From contig NC_079878.1 of the NCBI RefSeq assembly GCF_029227915.1, forward strand, positions 24,143,501 to 24,207,500: a DNA stretch of 64,000 nt. The letters run 5' to 3'. The translations under genes were made by a program, and so were the position numbers. The number at the start of each line of letters is the position of its first letter. Within the stretch, counting starts at the first letter, position 1. The notes under the pieces are model-generated. The model ran no database searches. It was not told the origin of the DNA and saw only the letters and a list, made by a program, of their open reading frames with translations. This DNA comes from Hydractinia symbiolongicarpus. Taxonomy: Eukaryota > Cnidaria > Hydrozoa > Anthoathecata > Hydractiniidae. Below, in pieces: positions 36,091-47,225 of the stretch.

Positions 36091-36889
36091 GAAAGTTTCC
36101 CTATTTTTAGTTTATTTGCTTAGTCGTGCTTACAAAAATTGGATAAAAGGGAAAAAAATCTTCAAGTGGGCTTATCCCGTGTATTTCACGGAACTTCTAT
36201 GCATATACTATCGCAAAAAAGAAATTGATAAACGTAATATGAAAAAGCACATGATTGGACGGCTGCTTCAATCCATATATGGCATTTCTCACCACAGGTC
36301 TCACTACATGATTTTCTGAGTAGAAATGATAAAATTAAGTTACAATTAGTCACAAAGCAGATTTCATGGTGTCACATCTTAAATGTTCGGTGCTTTGCAA
36401 GTCAAAAAAGTTCTGCTGTACACCGTTTATTTATTCATAAGTTAAGAATTCCAAATAACATGCATTTTTGCTGTTTTAAATTCAGAAACCACGCAAAACA
36501 GGAAATGTCAAAACCAAAACAACCATTACAATTTCTTCTGTTGATCCAGACATTCACCCTGGTGTTTAAGTGGAAAAGAATTTCAAATCAGAGTTTATCT
36601 GTGACGGATTTTGTTGAGTAAGTACCAATTCCGGCTTTTCGTAGCCTTATTCTCGTCGGGGCCTGAGTAGCAGTGCTTAGGTAAAACAAGACATTCTGAG
36701 TTGATGTTAGTGGTGATGCTGTATGTCCTTAACGCAATAATCTTGAACTAGCACGATGCGATAAAAAATGAAATAACACCTCCTTGCTTGGCCGATAAAG
36801 ACAGAAAGCTCTGATCAACTTACTTTTTCAGACAGACAAACAGACAGACAACGCTATTATTATAGAGACTAACCTTTATTAGCCCGTTG

Positions 36890-37210
36890 GAATATCGAAG
36901 TGTGCTCGCAGTATGACTTTTTTTTCTGGCGGATAGACTAACAGAACACATCTATTAACAAAAGGGACTAGTTGTTAGCCCGTTAATATATTCATACAGC
37001 TACGAAATCACGTGAAGATAGATAACTGCTATTTAAAGAGAAGAATAGTTGTTAGCCCGTTGACACATTCATACAGCTACGAACGCGCGGAGACAGATAA
37101 CTGCTATTTAAAGAGGAGAATAGTTGTTAGCCCGTTGATACATTCATACAGCTACGAAATCGCGCGGAGACGGATAACTGCTATTAATAAAAAGACTAGT
37201 CGTTAGCACA
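36890..37210 (+). repeat. About 76-bp minisatellite, about four copies
   Basis: gttgttagcccgtt recurs at 36971, 37048 and 37123, with degenerate copies near 36890 and 37197. The spacing is 75-77 bp, and each unit carries attcatacagctacgaa and gataactgctatt. Non-coding. Confidence 0.85.
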
Positions 37211-37739
37211 TAGAAAATCTCACGGCCATTACATGTATCGCACGTTTTATTCGGCATAAAAACACAGAGTCACACAGTTGCGATTGCTAACTATTAATAT
37301 TATAATATGCATATCATTTCCGTTAAGAAAGATCGATTTTAATTAGTTTTGTTTAACTAAAATGATTTCCAAAACAAGAGGATTAAGAAATTAACTAACA
37401 TGTTGGTGTTTACATTGACAAGAAGTTGCTGGACTGTTATTAGGAGAATTTTCATCTAAAAGTTTTAGAAAGCTTAGAAAAATTGACAAGTTTTTTCGTT
37501 AAAGATCTTTTCTGCTAACTGTGCACAAAATTGCACAGTTGTAAATTCTTATCCAGTCTAAAGAAATTGTGTGCACCAAGCTATCATGTCACTTATTTAG
37601 TTTTTTAACAAATACGCCCTTGATTGCGGGACCAAATGACACAGTGCTACATTATTTCCGAATTCTTTAATTATGTTGTACAAGTAATATAATCATCGTC
37701 TATTCAAAAAAAAAAAAATTGTACAAAAATGATTTTGCT

Positions 37740-40532
37740 CTATATTGTCTTTTCGTACCCATTGTTTTGAAAATGCATTTCAATGTTCCTTTTGTTACAT
37801 TGCTGATGTCGTTTTCTGTGTACAACAAAAATCGCAACAAAAATTACAAATGTTACTGCGCCAAAGCCAACACCAAGACCAACCTGCATTCCTTTTTTTG
37901 ATTTTTCCTTTTTTTCAATGTGCTTTTGCTTATCACAAAACATACCTTCGAAACTATCCACACAGTGGCAAATGTATTCTTCGTTAATTTTCGGCGTGCA
38001 TGTTGCATTATTTCTGCATTTGTTTTGCAAACACGGTTTTGTGGTGATTTTCGTTTGACAGTTGGTGCCAAAATATCCTCTAGCACACTTGCATTGAAAC
38101 TCTTGATTAGCTTTGTTTTGCACTATCATACAAGTGCCACCGTTCTGGCAATTCACGTTGGTACATGCGTTAGTCGTACCACTATCAGTTTCTTTGCAAT
38201 ACGTACCTTTAAATCCTTTGTAGCATTTACATTCTGATTTCTTCGAGGTAATTTCTAAACACTCTCCGTGGTTATTGCAAGTGTTGCCTTTACATAAGCC
38301 ACAAGTTTGTGTATCTTGGCACGTGTTTTTGTTTACTTCACAATTGCTTCCAATGTATGGGTTACGACACTTGCAAACATATCCATTTGTCGAATCACCA
38401 CTACAGTCTCCTCTATAATTGCAAGGGTTTAATGGACATAAATTGCATTTTGTGAATGATAGGTCTTTAATAGGTTTTAAATATGTTGCTATCCCAGCTG
38501 TGTTACCTTCAGTGTTCTTACATATTCCTAGTATGTTTTTCGTTTTGATCGCGTTGAGGGTAATAATTACCTTGCAGTCACAAACCAACTTTTGATTCTG
38601 GGATAAGTCCACGTGGGTTAATTTAGAGTTAGTTTTTAGAAAGTCCTTTGGTAACGATGATATTTGATTTTTCTGAAGAAACACTGTTTTCAGTTTAAGC
38701 AATGAATTCAAAGCTGATTTAGAAATAGAATTAATTTGGTTTTCTGATAAATCCAGAACTTCTAATTGCCCCAAACCATTCAGGTCTACTGTTAAAATAG
38801 TTAGATCATTTCCAGCGATATACAGTTGACGAAGATGAATTAATGGTGATAATGGAACATCTGAGAGGTTGGAAATTTTATTTTTACTTAACCTTAAATT
38901 CCAAATACCGGTACTGCTATGAAATGCACTCTTATGGAATGTTCTGATATGGTTATTAGATAAATCAAGTGAGATCATTCGTGTCATATGGTTAAAAACA
39001 TTTCCAATATAAGACAATGCATTTCCAGACAGGTTTAAGTGCCTCATGTAAATCAATCCGTCAAAGGTAGCGTTGGTGATATTTGAGATAAAATTATTTG
39101 CTAAATTTAAACGTTCAATAGAGTTCAGTCTGCGAAATAAACTGCCATTAATGTTCTTGATGTTATTGTTTGACAAATCTAACGAGTCTCCAATATTTGG
39201 AAGGTTATCGGGTATAGATGTGAAGTTGTTTGCTGATAAAGTCAATGTTCTAAAGCTCCTGTATGGAGGCAGCTTGGAGATATCATTTGAGTTTAAGGCC
39301 AGATTGTTTAACATCAACTTTTCAATCCTTCCAGCTTTCGATATCAATGATGTTGGAACATTTAATAAAATATTTCCACTAACATCGAGGTAAGTCAGGG
39401 AGTCTAATTTGCTAAATGTTATATTCTCCAGGTTGTTATTTGAAACATCCAGGAACGTTATTGTTGGTATTTTTGTTAATGACAGATTTCTTAGCCCGTT
39501 ACTTGAAACATGAAGCCTCCCAATACTGCTCAAACCATTCAATTGTTCATCCAGGAGTTTTTGAATTTTGTTGTTGTTAATATACAATCCGTATAACTGA
39601 TTTTGGTTTTTAAACAAATCTTTTGGAATTGTATCTATCATATTATCGTGTAGGTAGAGTGATTGCAGGTTTCTTAAACTTGTAAATAGTTCACTAGGTA
39701 GCTGTTGAAGATGATTATGAGCTAAATTCAAAAATGTCAAGCTAACTTGACCAACAAAAGATTGCGGATGAAGCGCCTTGATCTGATTTGATGTTAAGTC
39801 CAGTCGCTGTAACTTTGACAAGTCTTTAAATGCCTGATCATTAATTTCTGTTATATTGTTATTATGCAAAAAGATTTCTCTTAAATTCGGAGCACCATAA
39901 AATGAATTTACTTGGATATTCTTAATGGAGTTTAACTCTAAATGAACTTTATTTAATTTAGTTAACCCGGCAAATGTTTTATCTGGGATGTTCTCGATTG
40001 CGTTATTCCCCAAATCGAGTGTTTTCAAACTTTGCAGTGATTGAAAAATATTGTCAGGTAAAACTTTGATAAACAAGTTACCTTGCAAGTGCAACTCAGT
40101 CAGTCTTGACAATCCATCAAAGGCTCCATTTATCATACTTAATCTATTAAAACTCACATCTAACCTTTCCAACTTTTTTAAGGATTTAAAAATCCCAGCA
40201 GGTAGTTCCTTCATTTGATTATTACGAAGATACAAACGCTCAAGGTTTGGTAACTTCGAAAAATCAATCGATTTGAGAGAAGTGATGTTATTGTCCTGTA
40301 AATCTACTTCAGTTGTCTTGGATGGAAGATATCGAATAGGAAAGTCTTTTAATCCAATATTTCGACACTTCACCTCTAACTTGCCATCGTCATCATCGCA
40401 CTGACATTTTTCCAAACCTTTTTGCGTACAGCTATCATCACCTTTCCAATCATCACATTTTAATTGTAAAATACAAATCAAGAGACAAACACAAAATAAC
40501 ACAAAATTCATCTCACTTGTGAGCGTTTTCAT
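37740..40532 (-). CDS. Single-pass LRR-EGF membrane receptor-like protein, intronless
   Basis: One uninterrupted frame of 930 codons. Residues 1-26 are a signal peptide (MNFVLFCVCLLICILQ core). A Cys-rich N-cap follows (CTQKGLEKCQC), then about 24 leucine-rich repeats of 23-24 residues with LxxLxLxxNxI phrasing to about residue 645. The C-cap begins VCDCKV and ends near FTKC (about 697). Four EGF-like modules follow at about 700-733, 738-780, 789-826 and 832-866, with CKCRNPYIGSNC-type ends. A Lys-rich stalk precedes a membrane span (VGLGVGFGAVTFVIFVAIFVV, about 881-904). The 26-residue cytoplasmic tail ends NGYEKTI, with no TIR or kinase domain. The order is that of Slit-like and vasorin-like proteins, suggesting adhesion or ligand capture at the surface. 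In a window of intron-rich genes a single exon is unusual and could reflect retroposition. No close named relative is claimed. Confidence 0.93.
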   Translation of the reverse strand: MKTLTSEMNFVLFCVCLLICILQLKCDDWKGDDSCTQKGLEKCQCDDDDGKLEVKCRNIGLKDFPIRYLPSKTTEVDLQDNNITSLKSIDFSKLPNLERLYLRNNQMKELPAGIFKSLKKLERLDVSFNRLSMINGAFDGLSRLTELHLQGNLFIKVLPDNIFQSLQSLKTLDLGNNAIENIPDKTFAGLTKLNKVHLELNSIKNIQVNSFYGAPNLREIFLHNNNITEINDQAFKDLSKLQRLDLTSNQIKALHPQSFVGQVSLTFLNLAHNHLQQLPSELFTSLRNLQSLYLHDNMIDTIPKDLFKNQNQLYGLYINNNKIQKLLDEQLNGLSSIGRLHVSSNGLRNLSLTKIPTITFLDVSNNNLENITFSKLDSLTYLDVSGNILLNVPTSLISKAGRIEKLMLNNLALNSNDISKLPPYRSFRTLTLSANNFTSIPDNLPNIGDSLDLSNNNIKNINGSLFRRLNSIERLNLANNFISNITNATFDGLIYMRHLNLSGNALSYIGNVFNHMTRMISLDLSNNHIRTFHKSAFHSSTGIWNLRLSKNKISNLSDVPLSPLIHLRQLYIAGNDLTILTVDLNGLGQLEVLDLSENQINSISKSALNSLLKLKTVFLQKNQISSLPKDFLKTNSKLTHVDLSQNQKLVCDCKVIITLNAIKTKNILGICKNTEGNTAGIATYLKPIKDLSFTKCNLCPLNPCNYRGDCSGDSTNGYVCKCRNPYIGSNCEVNKNTCQDTQTCGLCKGNTCNNHGECLEITSKKSECKCYKGFKGTYCKETDSGTTNACTNVNCQNGGTCMIVQNKANQEFQCKCARGYFGTNCQTKITTKPCLQNKCRNNATCTPKINEEYICHCVDSFEGMFCDKQKHIEKKEKSKKGMQVGLGVGFGAVTFVIFVAIFVVHRKRHQQCNKRNIEMHFQNNGYEKTI

Positions 40533-42095
40533 TTAAGGACTCCCTGTTTGAATAGGGCACCGCTTTAAATAACTTTTTTTTGCGTAAGTCATCAATTTGA
40601 AGTATTAAATTGTTTATTTACGTAATTTGATCGAAACTAATGATATCAGCAAATTTTTTCAAATTATATGAAGCAGAACTTCCCGTTTTGTGATGGCCTT
40701 TGCACCACAAATTATTCGTTGTGTTTATGTAATTAATTATGTTATGCACTCAACTTTTATTTAATTTTATTTCATTCCATTCATTCATTCATTCACTTAT
40801 TCATTCATTTATTCATTCATTCATTTGTTTTTTTTATTACTTATGTATTTAATGGCAAAGTTTTATTTTCAAAACAGTAATTTGACAACGCTGAGCAATA
40901 CTTCTGCTTTCTTGTGTTGTGTTTTGTGAAATCGTTGTGCCATAGCTTACTGTGTTTACTTTTATGTGTTAATTAGGGGGCAGTAACTTTTGATATGACC
41001 AACCCAAGGTTTGTTTTTTAAAACAAAAGTCAGTAAAACATCATGAGGTTGTAAAAAGTTGTAGTTGTAGTTGGAGTATGGATAAAGCTAGCATTAGCAA
41101 ATAAAAACCGCTTCTATGTGCCTGAAGGTCAATATTTTCAGGAAATAACAAAGAACATTCGTATAGATAACACACTGACTAATCCATCTGTTTGAAGGGC
41201 TAAAAACGGCTACTGCAACTTTAATTGACAATAGAAACTAATTATATCTACCCATAAATTAAAACGCGTCATGAAGTTGCAATAGAAAAACGCGTCATGA
41301 AGTTGCAAAACCATACCTCCATGGTTCCATTCATATAAATATTTGAATGTATTATTACCTTCAAGAGGTTATGAAACTTAGAACCACCGATGGCAAAAAA
41401 TCTGTTTTGTTCAACAAGAATTTTACTTAAAGAAACCCTGAGAAGGTGGAATTTTTACCGAAATTGTTCCGTTCTTCGTAAGCTCTTCCCCGGGGTTTTT
41501 CAACGCATGTGCCATCGTCCAAAATCCCCAAGACCCAAAGTTCTGCAAAAATACTTTATCTTTAATTTTAAATAAAATATTATATTATTATTCATAACGT
41601 TTAAGTGGGTGTAACCATGATTCTTGCAGGTAAAAGCAAAGGTCTTTGATTTGCTTTTTCTCGAAATAAAATTTTCAGTCGTAACGGTATATATTTTTGT
41701 CAAACACTCCCTTCCATCTTGTTGAAATTGTACGAGAACAAGTTTATTGCGACAATTTTATCTTTGGCTACAAAACTTTGCTTTTTTTAACACAAAAAGT
41801 GAGGAAATATCGAGTTATTGATCTATCTTGCTTAAAATAGATAAATCTGTCATAAAAGAGATATTGTGACACAAAATATGCTATATATTTGGAACCACGT
41901 GTTGTTTTGAGTAAAAAAAACAAAGTTTTTTAGAACTGAATAAGAGCTTCGCAATGATATTTTTTTTCAACGAACAAAAACTTCACTGAAGAAAGGGTGA
42001 ATTTTTGGATATAATTTTTTTTCTAATTTTTGGATTTGAAAATATTTTATCATCATTCTAGAGATAATTTATTCGGCTTTCAGAATGTATATGGG
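40533..42095. other. Intergenic DNA upstream of the LRR-EGF gene
   Basis: Contains the (ATTC)n tract and a direct duplication of aaaacgcgtcatgaagttgcaa near 41262-41308. No further gene is supported. The 61-codon frame at 41390 lacks any motif. Confidence 0.55.
40771..40826 (+). repeat. ATTC tetranucleotide microsatellite
   Basis: A run of imperfect attc units about 240 bp before the LRR-EGF start codon. Confidence 0.9.
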
Positions 42096-42849
42096 TTAAC
42101 CCTATTCGGTCCGGGGGGGGGGGGCGGATTCCGCCCCCCCTGACGGTTTTTTTTTAATAACTCCTGATTGCTTTGTTATATGGCTACGATACTTACTGAG
42201 TTTCAACATTTATCTATTAGACACCGGCATGCTAATTTTTTAGGTCCCATACCTTTCAGAGGCTTTGATATTGGCCATTACTCGAAACTACCCCTAAAAA
42301 TCTCTATGAAATCCTTATAATGGGAAAAATATAATAACTCCTGTTAGGATTATTCTTAGAGCTTGAAACTTGCAACACAACTTTGTTTCATCAAGAAGAA
42401 TCATTTTGAATAATTTGAACACGTGACTAATCCGATTTCCCGATTTTGTCGGATTTTACCCGAAAATTGGAAAAAAACGGATTTTCGGCCAATTTTTGGC
42501 AATTTTTTATCCGATCCATGTAAAAACCGGAAGATATGTTAAATAACTTTTATTTAGCTTTCAGAAACTTCAAACAGAATGTAAAAATTCGCTCTAGAAC
42601 AAAAGTAATTATATTTTAAGCAGATAGTGGCATTTTTAACAATTTTCAAGCTTTTGATGACGTCACAGAAAATGTACTGACGCAAGCAAATTTTTTTTGG
42701 CGCCATTTTGTTTCTTTTATGACGTACTATAAGTGTGCCAAGTTTGATTCAATTTGAACAACCCTATGAAAAGTTATTGAGGGGGGGCAGAATCCGCCCC
42801 CCCCCCCGGTCATAGTATGTTCGAAAAACCCCGGACCGAATAGGGTTAA
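42096..42849. mobile_element. TTAA-flanked MITE, piggyBac-like ends
   Basis: The left end TTAACCCTATTCGGTCCGGGG is mirrored exactly by CCCCGGACCGAATAGGGTTAA at the right. A TTAA target duplication plus terminal CCC is the signature of piggyBac-type insertion; Kolobok elements also use TTAA. Long G and C runs follow the left TIR and precede the right TIR. The 750-bp interior has no open frame. A diverged relative lies at 28717-29180. Confidence 0.85.
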
Positions 42850-43585
42850 TATAGCGAGCAGAGGGGATATTTTAAATATACTGAGTATGTGTCTCAGCGG
42901 GTTACCGTATCCTTAATATTATGAAACATGCAAATGTTTGTGCACAGGAAGATATACATTGAGAGTTTCCTTTAATTTAAAAAAGAAATAAAATCGCAAT
43001 GAATCTTTTCAGGGTTCGTTTACAATTAAAAGACTAGGAAAAAATAGCTGACATATGCTTACTTGAAATAGGTTTCTCTATTGGAAATCCTCATCGTGTT
43101 AGCAAGCTTTTGCATGCCATTAGATGTTTTTCTCTTTATAAATTTGCCGTACCCACATTTTTCTTTTTCATTTCCTTTTTTTTCTCATTTCTCTTCACTA
43201 TCACTACGACCAGCGAATACAAAATCTCATCCTCACTGTCCATGATAGAAATGCGAAAGAAATTCAATCTTTAAAATGTTTTCAATGGACACACTGTGCC
43301 ACCTGTTCGTGAAACTTTCTTCGTCGTGAATTTTTAATTAATTACTTCTATCGCGTTTCAGTGGACACTTTAGTGACAGTAAAAAAATGCACTGAAGTAA
43401 GAAAAAGTAAATCTGGTATTACTATAATTAGTAGCATTTTTTTGCGCAGGAAAAAATGCTAAGCAATTTTTGCGCTTAATAAAATTGGGGGGCTATGAGG
43501 GGCGTTGACATACACTGGATTCGTTCCTAATTAACAAAGTGTATTATTATTTAGAAGACAAAAAAGTTGCTGCATTGGCAGGAGG

Positions 43586-43592
43586 AAAAAAA
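43586..43592 (-). terminator. Pol III terminator of tRNA-Gly
   Basis: Seven T in a row on the minus strand, five bases after the tRNA 3' end. Just beyond it (43571-43583) a short copy of the tRNA 3' end (tgcattggcagg) suggests a partial tandem duplication. Confidence 0.75.
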
Positions 43593-43597
43593 GTTAG

Positions 43598-43668
43598 TGC
43601 ATTGGCGGGGAATCGAACCCCGGTCTCCCGCGTGGCAGGCGAGAATTCTACCACTGAACCACCAATGC
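43598..43668 (-). tRNA. tRNA-Gly (anticodon GCC)
   Basis: The 71-nt minus-strand sequence folds as a full cloverleaf. The acceptor stem GCATTGG pairs with CCAATGC (discriminator A). The D-arm contains box A (TGGTTCAGTGG). The anticodon stem CTCGC/GCGGG holds CTGCCAC with anticodon GCC, and the T-arm CGGGG-TTCGATT-CCCCG contains box B. No intron is present. Confidence 0.97.
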
Positions 43669-44162
43669 TTGTTTAGCAAGGGTTTTTTAGAGGATAAATA
43701 TTAATCTTGATTTACGTCTAGCTTAATAATCTTACGAAAAAAAGTTTAAATCAAAGTTAAACTAAAAATACCCTAGCTAATTAACGCCTTTTTTTAAGTA
43801 AAAAAACATTTGCGTATAGTATATGGCAATCAGGGAATGTCCTTTCATGAAAGCCAAAATGGTAGAATTTCTCTAAGCACTTTGCTGCTGCTGATGTAAA
43901 ACCGTCACTGATATGGAGAAAGCTAGAACGACACAAAACATAAAGAAACTACGTACGGTTCACGGTCCAATACTTATTGGCCGTTTAACTCTAGTCATAA
44001 GAGGGACTTTTTCTCCAAGACAGATATCCCTTTGCCTTTTTTTATATTTTCATTGTTCTTTATCAAAGATGTTTTTTTCCTACTTGGCTCTTATCTTACA
44101 AATCTCCAGCAATTTGTGACAGTGTGACAATTCAGTTCTCAGTACAATTTATTAGGTAATAC

Positions 44163-44327
44163 ACTCAATCATAGTGCCATGTTTTTCCTGTGCGCACAGA
44201 AATGGAGGTAACTTTTCCACTTAGTTTGTTTACATTTTTACCTCCATTTATGCTTGTGCATCAGGCATTACGTAATCACTTAGATGTGTGTGCGCAAGTA
44301 AATATCAGGACTGTGATTCCATGTATT
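44163..44327 (+). mobile_element. Short dispersed MITE-like repeat, copy 2
   Basis: Inverted relative to, and closely similar to, 16251-16413. Central blocks atggaggtaacttttccac and tttttacctccat form an imperfect inverted repeat. It abuts the LINE reverse-transcriptase fragment at 44333. Confidence 0.75.
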
Positions 44328-44332
44328 AGGCT

Positions 44333-44402
44333 ACGGGTTGCTCAAGGTTCCATCTTAGCCCCCCTTTTATTGCTTCTCTACTTTAACAACATCATTCAAT
44401 AA
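44333..44402 (+). pseudogene. Non-LTR reverse-transcriptase fragment
   Basis: The frame reads RVAQGSILAPLLLLLYFNNI, a decayed form of the QGSxLGPLLFLLYINDI block of LINE reverse transcriptases. Only about 24 codons survive. It may belong to the same or another LINE as the fragment at 44785. Confidence 0.6.
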
Positions 44403-44784
44403 AATCCCCAGAATTCCGACAATATCAATATGACATGTTTTACTAAGACATTGAAATCCCTCTCCAGGCGATTTACTTATAAAACTATGATTTTAAAGTT
44501 TGTTGGTCACAGGTACAATGCCAACTGACCATCTTCAGTGTGCCGTAATTATAAGATTGTGTGTTAAGAACAATTGATTGTACACTCCTTCCTTTATTTA
44601 AAAAAAGGAATATATATACAATCAACAAACCACAGTCCTCTAACAGCCATTTTTTATTGTACATTTGTCATCATTTACGTTTGCCATATATAATTCACAT
44701 GTGACATCAATATTGTGAGAGAGATATATAACTGATTCGCTGGAAGTTTGCATGCAAGGTAAATATAGGTACACAACCTTAAAA

Positions 44785-45217
44785 AAGGTTAAAAGGTAGG
44801 TTGTATGAGGCCTGTGTAAGAAGTGTTATATTGCATGGTAGTGAGACATGGGCAGTAAAGCAGGAAGATCTTGACCGTTTAGAAAAAAATGATATGAGAA
44901 TGGTTAGGTTGATGTGTAACACCAGTCTGAGAGACAGAAAGAGTTCAGATGAGCTAAGAAGCAGGCTAAGTATCCGTAGAATTTAAGATGTTATCCAGAT
45001 AAGAAGATTGAATTGGCTGGGTCACTTAGAAAGAATCGAGGGGGATAATTGGGTAAGAAAGTGTACAGACTTGATAGTTCCTGGGGCAAAGCCCAGAGGC
45101 AGACCGAGAAAGACTTGGCAGGAGGTTATAAGGACAGACTTGATACAGAGGAAGTTGAGTTTAGATCTAACACAGTCTAGATCAGATTGGAAGAGTGTCA
45201 TTAATATAGATATATAG
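44785..45217 (+). pseudogene. 5'-truncated LINE, C-terminal end of the RT polyprotein
   Basis: The frame reads LYEACVRSVILHGSETWAVK and later MRMVRLMCNTSLRDRKSSDE. After an in-frame TAA at 44984 it continues in the same register with RRLNWLGHLERIEGD and GRPRKTWQEVIRTDL, stopping after SVINIDI. HGSETWA, WLGHLER and GRPRKTW are the familiar terminal blocks of CR1/RTE-like non-LTR polyproteins. The single internal stop and missing 5' part make it dead. Confidence 0.8.
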
Positions 45218-45244
45218 ATGTGCATATTTTACATGGCTAGCCTG

Positions 45245-45533
45245 TACCCTGTCTATTATTTCCAGGAGGGGCCATGGCTTAGATGGAGAGTCCTAGAGTA
45301 TTGCTCATTTTGAGCTACGCAGACCCAATTAGTAGGGCCACGGTCTACTAGACAACACCCAGCAACATCCAACGGCCCACACAGTGTGCCATCTCCCCAA
45401 TTTCCTTCACATGGCTTGGGTAAACCCGGGGCTATGGTAACATTCACACGCCCATGTTGAATCGTCGTCAAGAGGAATCGAACCCCGGTATACCGCACAG
45501 AGTATGAAAGCTACGGCGCCAATATACCCTGTC
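45245..45533. repeat. SINE-like repeat or LINE 3' region with tRNA-like box B
   Basis: The minus strand contains GGGGTTCGATTCC (box B) at about 45476-45488. Phrases gggccatggc, ggagtcct and tgctcattttgagct recur at 46495-46640. The 9-mer taccctgtc occurs at both ends (45245 and 45525). The flank continues as ccatgctagcatggaaaacgaacgttaa and a GAT run, a typical LINE/SINE tail. Either a SINE sits in the LINE 3' end or both share this end. Confidence 0.6.
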
Positions 45534-45572
45534 CAACCCATGCTAGCATGGAAAACGAACGTTAAGTCGAAA

Positions 45573-45603
<31 letters not shown>
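45573..45603 (+). repeat. GAT trinucleotide tail
   Basis: About ten gat units directly after the conserved tail block; probably the simple-repeat 3' end of the LINE/SINE. Confidence 0.85.
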
Positions 45604-45630
45604 GCCTAAGTTATGAATATTTTTGTAGTT

Positions 45631-46047
<417 letters not shown>

Positions 46048-46494
46048 TAAGTATTTTCTTTCAAAAATCTGCTTAACACTACAATAATAAACTTTTAATG
46101 TTTATAATGCGGTCCCAGATTAACATGCTTCAAAATGATGAATAGCAAGAACATATACAAGAAAATTTTCGAACATGATCTGAACAAAAAGTCATGGAAA
46201 TGAAATTTCTAAACTAAAGGAAAAACTTGAAGTAGGAGACGAGGGCACAGAGAATAAAATGTACATATAAATATCTTATCAGTAAAAGTTGTTAATATAT
46301 AATACAACTTTTCCTTTATATTTGGTACAGATATGGGATTTGTGTAACATAATCGAACATATATATATTGCTCAATATAGTTATAAATATATTTATAAAT
46401 TACCCCTAAAATAATGTGCATGTGATATTCTTTATTCACAAAAGAATCATTAATAAGATTTTGATTGCTTTCCAGCTGTTAGTTACAAATATGA

Positions 46495-46640
46495 GGAATA
46501 TACCTGTCTATTATTACCAAGGGCCATGGCATTGATATGGAGTCCTGATAGGACATATTTAATGCTCATTTTGAGCTTTGGGATACAATTAGGGTCTGTG
46601 CTCTATCGAAACTATCTCCAGCCCCTAAGCTTAGGCATCA
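46495..46640 (+). repeat. Second, diverged copy of the 45.2-kb SINE-like repeat
   Basis: Shares ctgtctattatt, gggccatggc, tggagtcct and tgctcattttgagctttg..caattagggt with 45250-45340, in the same order. The right portion is lost. Confidence 0.6.
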
Positions 46641-47225
46641 AAAAAGACTACTAAGGCTATAACCTGGAGAACTTAGCATTTTTGCTAACAAAACATAAGT
46701 CATTGTTCTGAATTCTTTCGGTCAGAATGTCACACATTCACTACTTTGGTTAAGGAAAAGCTTTTCATGACCAATTTCAACTTTAAATTCATGAATAAAA
46801 AAACACACAATAAATACCCCTAAAATTACACAATGCATCAGTTTGAAGTTAGAAAACGAAGATTTCATAAAAGTTCAGACCTAATTAATGAAAAACCGAC
46901 TGTTTAAGTAAATTATAATGACTTTAACCTGTATATATATATAGTTAATTTCATACAACCTTCCCAATTCACTTTATAAGCGAATGCTGACGTGTTAATA
47001 AATGTGCTAAATTTATATCATCAAATTTTACCAGCATGGAAGTTGATTTTATACAAAGGTTTCTTTCATGTGTGTGCTGGGAAAAAAAGTACTAAATTTG
47101 TAATTGTGCAACTTATAACTAACAACCAATCTAAAGCAAATTAATTTTGGCTAGAGGCTCACTGTAACTGCTATTCTGGCTATAAAATACAAAAGTATTT
47201 TTTATCACTTTAGAGTTAAAGCAAA

